Under the pieces are notes generated by a model. That model did no database searches. It saw nothing but the letters and a program-made list of their open reading frames with translations, and had not been told where the DNA came from. From NCBI GenBank assembly GCA_029940115.1, contig JAOZRQ010000309.1, positions 1 to 8,163 on the forward strand: a stretch of 8,163 nt of DNA, written 5' to 3'. Source of the DNA: Desulfobacterales bacterium (GTDB taxonomy: Bacteria > Desulfobacterota > Desulfobacteria > Desulfobacterales > 4be13). A program made the translations under genes and the position numbers. This document shows positions 6,408 to 8,163 of the stretch, one piece after another (within the stretch, counting starts at the first letter, position 1; every line of letters begins with the position of its first letter).

Positions 6408-7949
6408 TTACAAATTCCGTCTGTGAATTCTGTCAAGACCTTCCAGCAACTTTTCAATGGGGTTTCTCTGCACCGCCGCCGGGGTCATGGTGATCGTTCC
6501 ATCTGTGCCCGCGGCAGCCCGTTTTGCAGCGAGTTCGTCATGTGCCTTTGCTCTCTGCTGGCGGACCGCGTCTTCTTCGGCCTCCCGTTTTGCCCTTACA
6601 TCGGCTTCCGCCTTTTTCTCAGCCTCTTCGGCCGCCTTTTTCTCAGCTTCGGCCTTCATCTTGGCATCTGCGTCGGCTTTGGCCTTGGCATCTGCGTCGG
6701 CTTTGGCCTTGGCATCTGCGTCGGCTTTGGCCTTGGCTTCCACCTTGGCCTTGGCGTCGGCTTCGGCCTTTGCCTGGACCTCAGTGTCAACCTTCGGCTC
6801 CTCTTTCTTCGGTTCAGGCGCGGCTACGGCCGGGGTTGCGGCCTTGGGTGCTTCAGCGACTTTGGGAGGCGCGGCCTTTTTGGCCGGCGCGGCCTTCTCA
6901 TCTTCTTCCTTGATGGTCAGATCCGGCTCAGGCGCATGAGCGGCCATATCAATGGTCGCATCCGCCAACAGCTTTTTGATGGGTGCGATATCTCTGGCGG
7001 ACCCGCCGTCCATCAGCAGGTCAATAAATGACCTCACCATCTTGACGGCTTCAGGGTGCCTCATCATCAGGACATCAGACCCTGCCATCAGATAGGTGAC
7101 CGCGCCCACCGCTTCCATGAGAATCCCGCGCTTTTCGGGGTCACCCAAGGTCGGGGCCTCGTCCGCGCCTTGCTTCGCCTCCTTGCACTTCCAGACCTCG
7201 TTGCCGAGGTTGTTGATGAGGGGCAGTTGCAGCTTGTCATCCCCCTGGGCCATGGCCGCCATTCTGAGCCGTTCCATGACCGAATAGGAGTATTCCATGC
7301 CGTATCCAAGCCCGCCAGTTGTGGGGTCAATGATCAGCCGATCCATCGGCATCCCCAAGTTTTCCAGAAGGATGTTCACCTGCTTGGCCAAGTTCACATC
7401 AATGGGGGAGGAGGAGATCAGGGTGTGTCCGTATCCCATCGCGCTGGCACCGATTCCCTTGTGGTTCTTGTCCTCCACAGGGCCGAGGATCAGTTGTTCC
7501 CCTTGGCATTCCTCTGATATCTTCTTCAAGACATCTTCATCTTTCTGCACGCTGGCCGTGCCCCATATGATCAGCGGCACATTGACTGCGCCGAGAACCT
7601 TCTTGACGGTCGCGGCCGCGTCATCCGGACTGGCATCCTTGTCGTTCGGGTCTGTGCTTTTGAGCTGAAGCACGATCATGTCCGCGCCAAAGTCCTCAAC
7701 ACATCTCTTTGCCCAGGCCGCTGGATCCGAAACCACATCCTTGACAGGGGCCAGCGCGGCTTCGGCCCAATCGGTCGGCTCCATGTCCCAGATCTCCATC
7801 GCGATTCTGGGCTTGTTGGGCATCTCCCCTTCAAACTGGTAAAACGGATAGCAGGTCTCACCACCCACGGTGACGGCGTTGTCCCCCTTTCCCAAGGTGA
7901 TCGGCTTCACACTGCCGGAATAAGACTCTTTGTAAAATTCAAAGGCCAA
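6408..7949 (-). CDS. acsD: Corrinoid iron-sulfur protein small (delta) subunit AcsD/CdhD with TolA-like C-terminal extension
   Basis: Small subunit of the CFeSP heterodimer; with AcsC it shields and positions the methyl-cobalamin. Residues about 1-330 form the family TIM barrel, for example the LIIDPTTGGLGYGMEYSYS segment at 205-223. The rest is unusual: an Ala/Pro/Lys/Glu linker at about 335-390, a charged helical or coiled-coil stretch rich in Ala, Lys, Asp and Glu at about 390-478 (including three AKADADAK units), and a 35-residue tail ending in an amphipathic helix-like segment (residues 497-513). Classical AcsD proteins are about 310-325 residues, so roughly 180 residues are extra. I chose a TTG start at 7949 because AGGAGG (7955-7960) lies 5 nt upstream and family similarity begins there. 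This gives 513 aa. The frame stays open upstream to an ATG at 8033, which would add 28 residues across two hairpins and lacks a ribosome binding site. First gene of the cluster. Confidence 0.94.
   Translation of the reverse strand: MAFEFYKESYSGSVKPITLGKGDNAVTVGGETCYPFYQFEGEMPNKPRIAMEIWDMEPTDWAEAALAPVKDVVSDPAAWAKRCVEDFGADMIVLQLKSTDPNDKDASPDDAAATVKKVLGAVNVPLIIWGTASVQKDEDVLKKISEECQGEQLILGPVEDKNHKGIGASAMGYGHTLISSSPIDVNLAKQVNILLENLGMPMDRLIIDPTTGGLGYGMEYSYSVMERLRMAAMAQGDDKLQLPLINNLGNEVWKCKEAKQGADEAPTLGDPEKRGILMEAVGAVTYLMAGSDVLMMRHPEAVKMVRSFIDLLMDGGSARDIAPIKKLLADATIDMAAHAPEPDLTIKEEDEKAAPAKKAAPPKVAEAPKAATPAVAAPEPKKEEPKVDTEVQAKAEADAKAKVEAKAKADADAKAKADADAKAKADADAKMKAEAEKKAAEEAEKKAEADVRAKREAEEDAVRQQRAKAHDELAAKRAAAGTDGTITMTPAAVQRNPIEKLLEGLDRIHRRNL
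6661..6732 (-). repeat. Three perfect 24-bp tandem repeats inside acsD
   Basis: Three identical 24-bp units (6661-6684, 6685-6708, 6709-6732), each encoding the octapeptide AKADADAK in the helical extension of AcsD, flanked by degenerate Ala-Lys-Glu copies. Perfect identity at nucleotide level suggests recent expansion by slippage or recombination, so copy number may vary between strains. Confidence 0.95.
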
Positions 7950-7954
7950 TGTTA

Positions 7955-7960
7955 CCTCCT
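7955..7960 (-). promoter_or_regulatory. Ribosome binding site deciding the TTG start of acsD
   Basis: AGGAGG on the minus strand, 5 nt before TTG at 7949. No comparable site precedes the upstream in-frame GTG (7967) or ATG (8033), so it fixes the start. Confidence 0.8.
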
Positions 7961-7967
7961 TGTGAAC

Positions 7968-7987
7968 AAACAGGCATCCGCCTGTTT
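7968..7987 (-). promoter_or_regulatory. Perfect palindrome / leader hairpin just before the acsD ribosome binding site
   Basis: AAACAGGC and GCCTGTTT separated by 4 nt: a perfect 8-bp dyad, 7 nt upstream of AGGAGG. In RNA it is a stem-loop abutting the ribosome binding site; in DNA it has the form of a dimeric repressor operator. The sequence does not decide between these, and I do not recognise a known regulator box. Confidence 0.5.
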
Positions 7988-8005
7988 TGTGATAATTTTT
8001 TGAAC

Positions 8006-8034
8006 CCTGCCCTGCCCAGTGTCGGCAAGGCAAG
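8006..8034 (-). promoter_or_regulatory. GC-rich stem-loop in the acsD leader
   Basis: On the minus strand the arm at 8034-8024 pairs with 8016-8006 over 11 bp with two U-G wobbles around a 7-nt loop. It is followed by an A-rich, not T-rich, stretch, so it is not an intrinsic terminator. With the palindrome at 7968-7987 it gives a two-hairpin 5' untranslated region if transcription starts upstream of about 8035. It matches no riboswitch I know. Confidence 0.45.
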
Positions 8035-8040
8035 AAAAAG

Positions 8041-8080
8041 CATACCTTTCCACTTCGGCTGTCATATATAATAAGGTATG
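8041..8080 (-). promoter_or_regulatory. Possible operon promoter region flanked by an inverted repeat
   Basis: A minus-strand AT-rich block has -10-like hexamers (TATTAT at 8073-8068 or TATATA at 8070-8065), but no good -35 lies about 17 nt upstream, so a housekeeping-sigma assignment is weak. Perfect 8-bp arms CATACCTT (8041-8048) and AAGGTATG (8073-8080), 24 nt apart, bracket the block. Position upstream of acsD and downstream of a terminator-like hairpin fits an operon promoter, possibly activator-dependent. Confidence 0.3.
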
Positions 8081-8122
8081 ATTTTCCCCTTTCTTTTTAT
8101 GTTTATGACCTGAGTACAGGAC

Positions 8123-8156
8123 AAAAAGTCGGGAATGGCGAGAAACCCGGCTTTTT
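8123..8156. terminator. Intrinsic terminator-like hairpin upstream of the cluster
   Basis: Arms AAAAAGTCGGG (8123-8133) and CCCGGCTTTTT (8146-8156) around a 12-nt loop. As plus-strand RNA it pairs fully with one U-G wobble and ends in U5; as minus-strand RNA there is one C-A mismatch and it also ends in U5. It could end a gene lying beyond 8163 on the minus strand and so insulate the acs cluster. No gene is visible between it and acsD. Confidence 0.5.
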
Positions 8157-8163
8157 CCCAAAC

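Noticed and set aside
7950..8033. Upstream ATG extension of acsD (28 extra residues)
   Set aside because: No ribosome binding site before the ATG, the extension lies within two leader hairpins, and family similarity plus AGGAGG point to TTG at 7949.
7952..8161. 69-codon minus-strand open frame upstream of acsD
   Set aside because: It covers the terminator-like hairpin, promoter-like block and leader stems, and has no family features.

Overview
This window holds a four-gene cluster, all on the minus strand, for the bacterial CO dehydrogenase/acetyl-CoA synthase (CODH/ACS) complex. This is the carbonyl branch and acetyl-CoA-forming core of the Wood-Ljungdahl pathway. In transcription order (right to left) the genes are acsD (corrinoid iron-sulfur protein small subunit, with a long TolA-like C-terminal extension), acsA (Ni-Fe-S CO dehydrogenase), acsB (acetyl-CoA synthase with an intact A-cluster) and acsC (corrinoid iron-sulfur protein large subunit). 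AcsA reduces CO2 to CO. AcsC/AcsD carries a methyl group on cobalt. AcsB joins methyl, CO and CoA into acetyl-CoA; in acetate or fatty-acid oxidisers the same reactions run in reverse. Methyltransferase acsE, the Ni-insertion or activation genes (cooC, acsF) and the methyl-branch genes are not in the window.

The organism is a strict anaerobe. The coding sequence is moderately GC-rich and AcsB has the bacterial full-length form. My best guess is a Desulfobacterota (former Deltaproteobacteria) sulfate reducer. This is inference only; Omnitrophota or another PVC-type Wood-Ljungdahl bacterium cannot be excluded.

Layout: 1-125 is the spacer after acsC and contains two heptamer arrays. Then come acsC (126-1466), a 450-bp spacer with two heptamer arrays around a duplicated GC-rich hairpin module (1467-1916), acsB (1917-4130), a 100-bp spacer (4131-4230), acsA (4231-6276), a 131-bp spacer (6277-6407) and acsD (6408-7949). 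The leader and upstream region (7950-8163) has two stem-loops, a possible promoter flanked by an inverted repeat, and a terminator-like hairpin.

The most unusual feature is non-coding. Every spacer after a gene in this cluster is filled by tandem 7-bp repeats, with a different heptamer family in each place. The arrays start 2-7 nt after each stop codon, stop before the next ribosome binding site, and in three of the four spacers they reverse orientation or face an inverted partner, so that a transcript could fold into hairpins. The 5' leader of acsD has no such array. No system beyond CODH/ACS plus these arrays was found.
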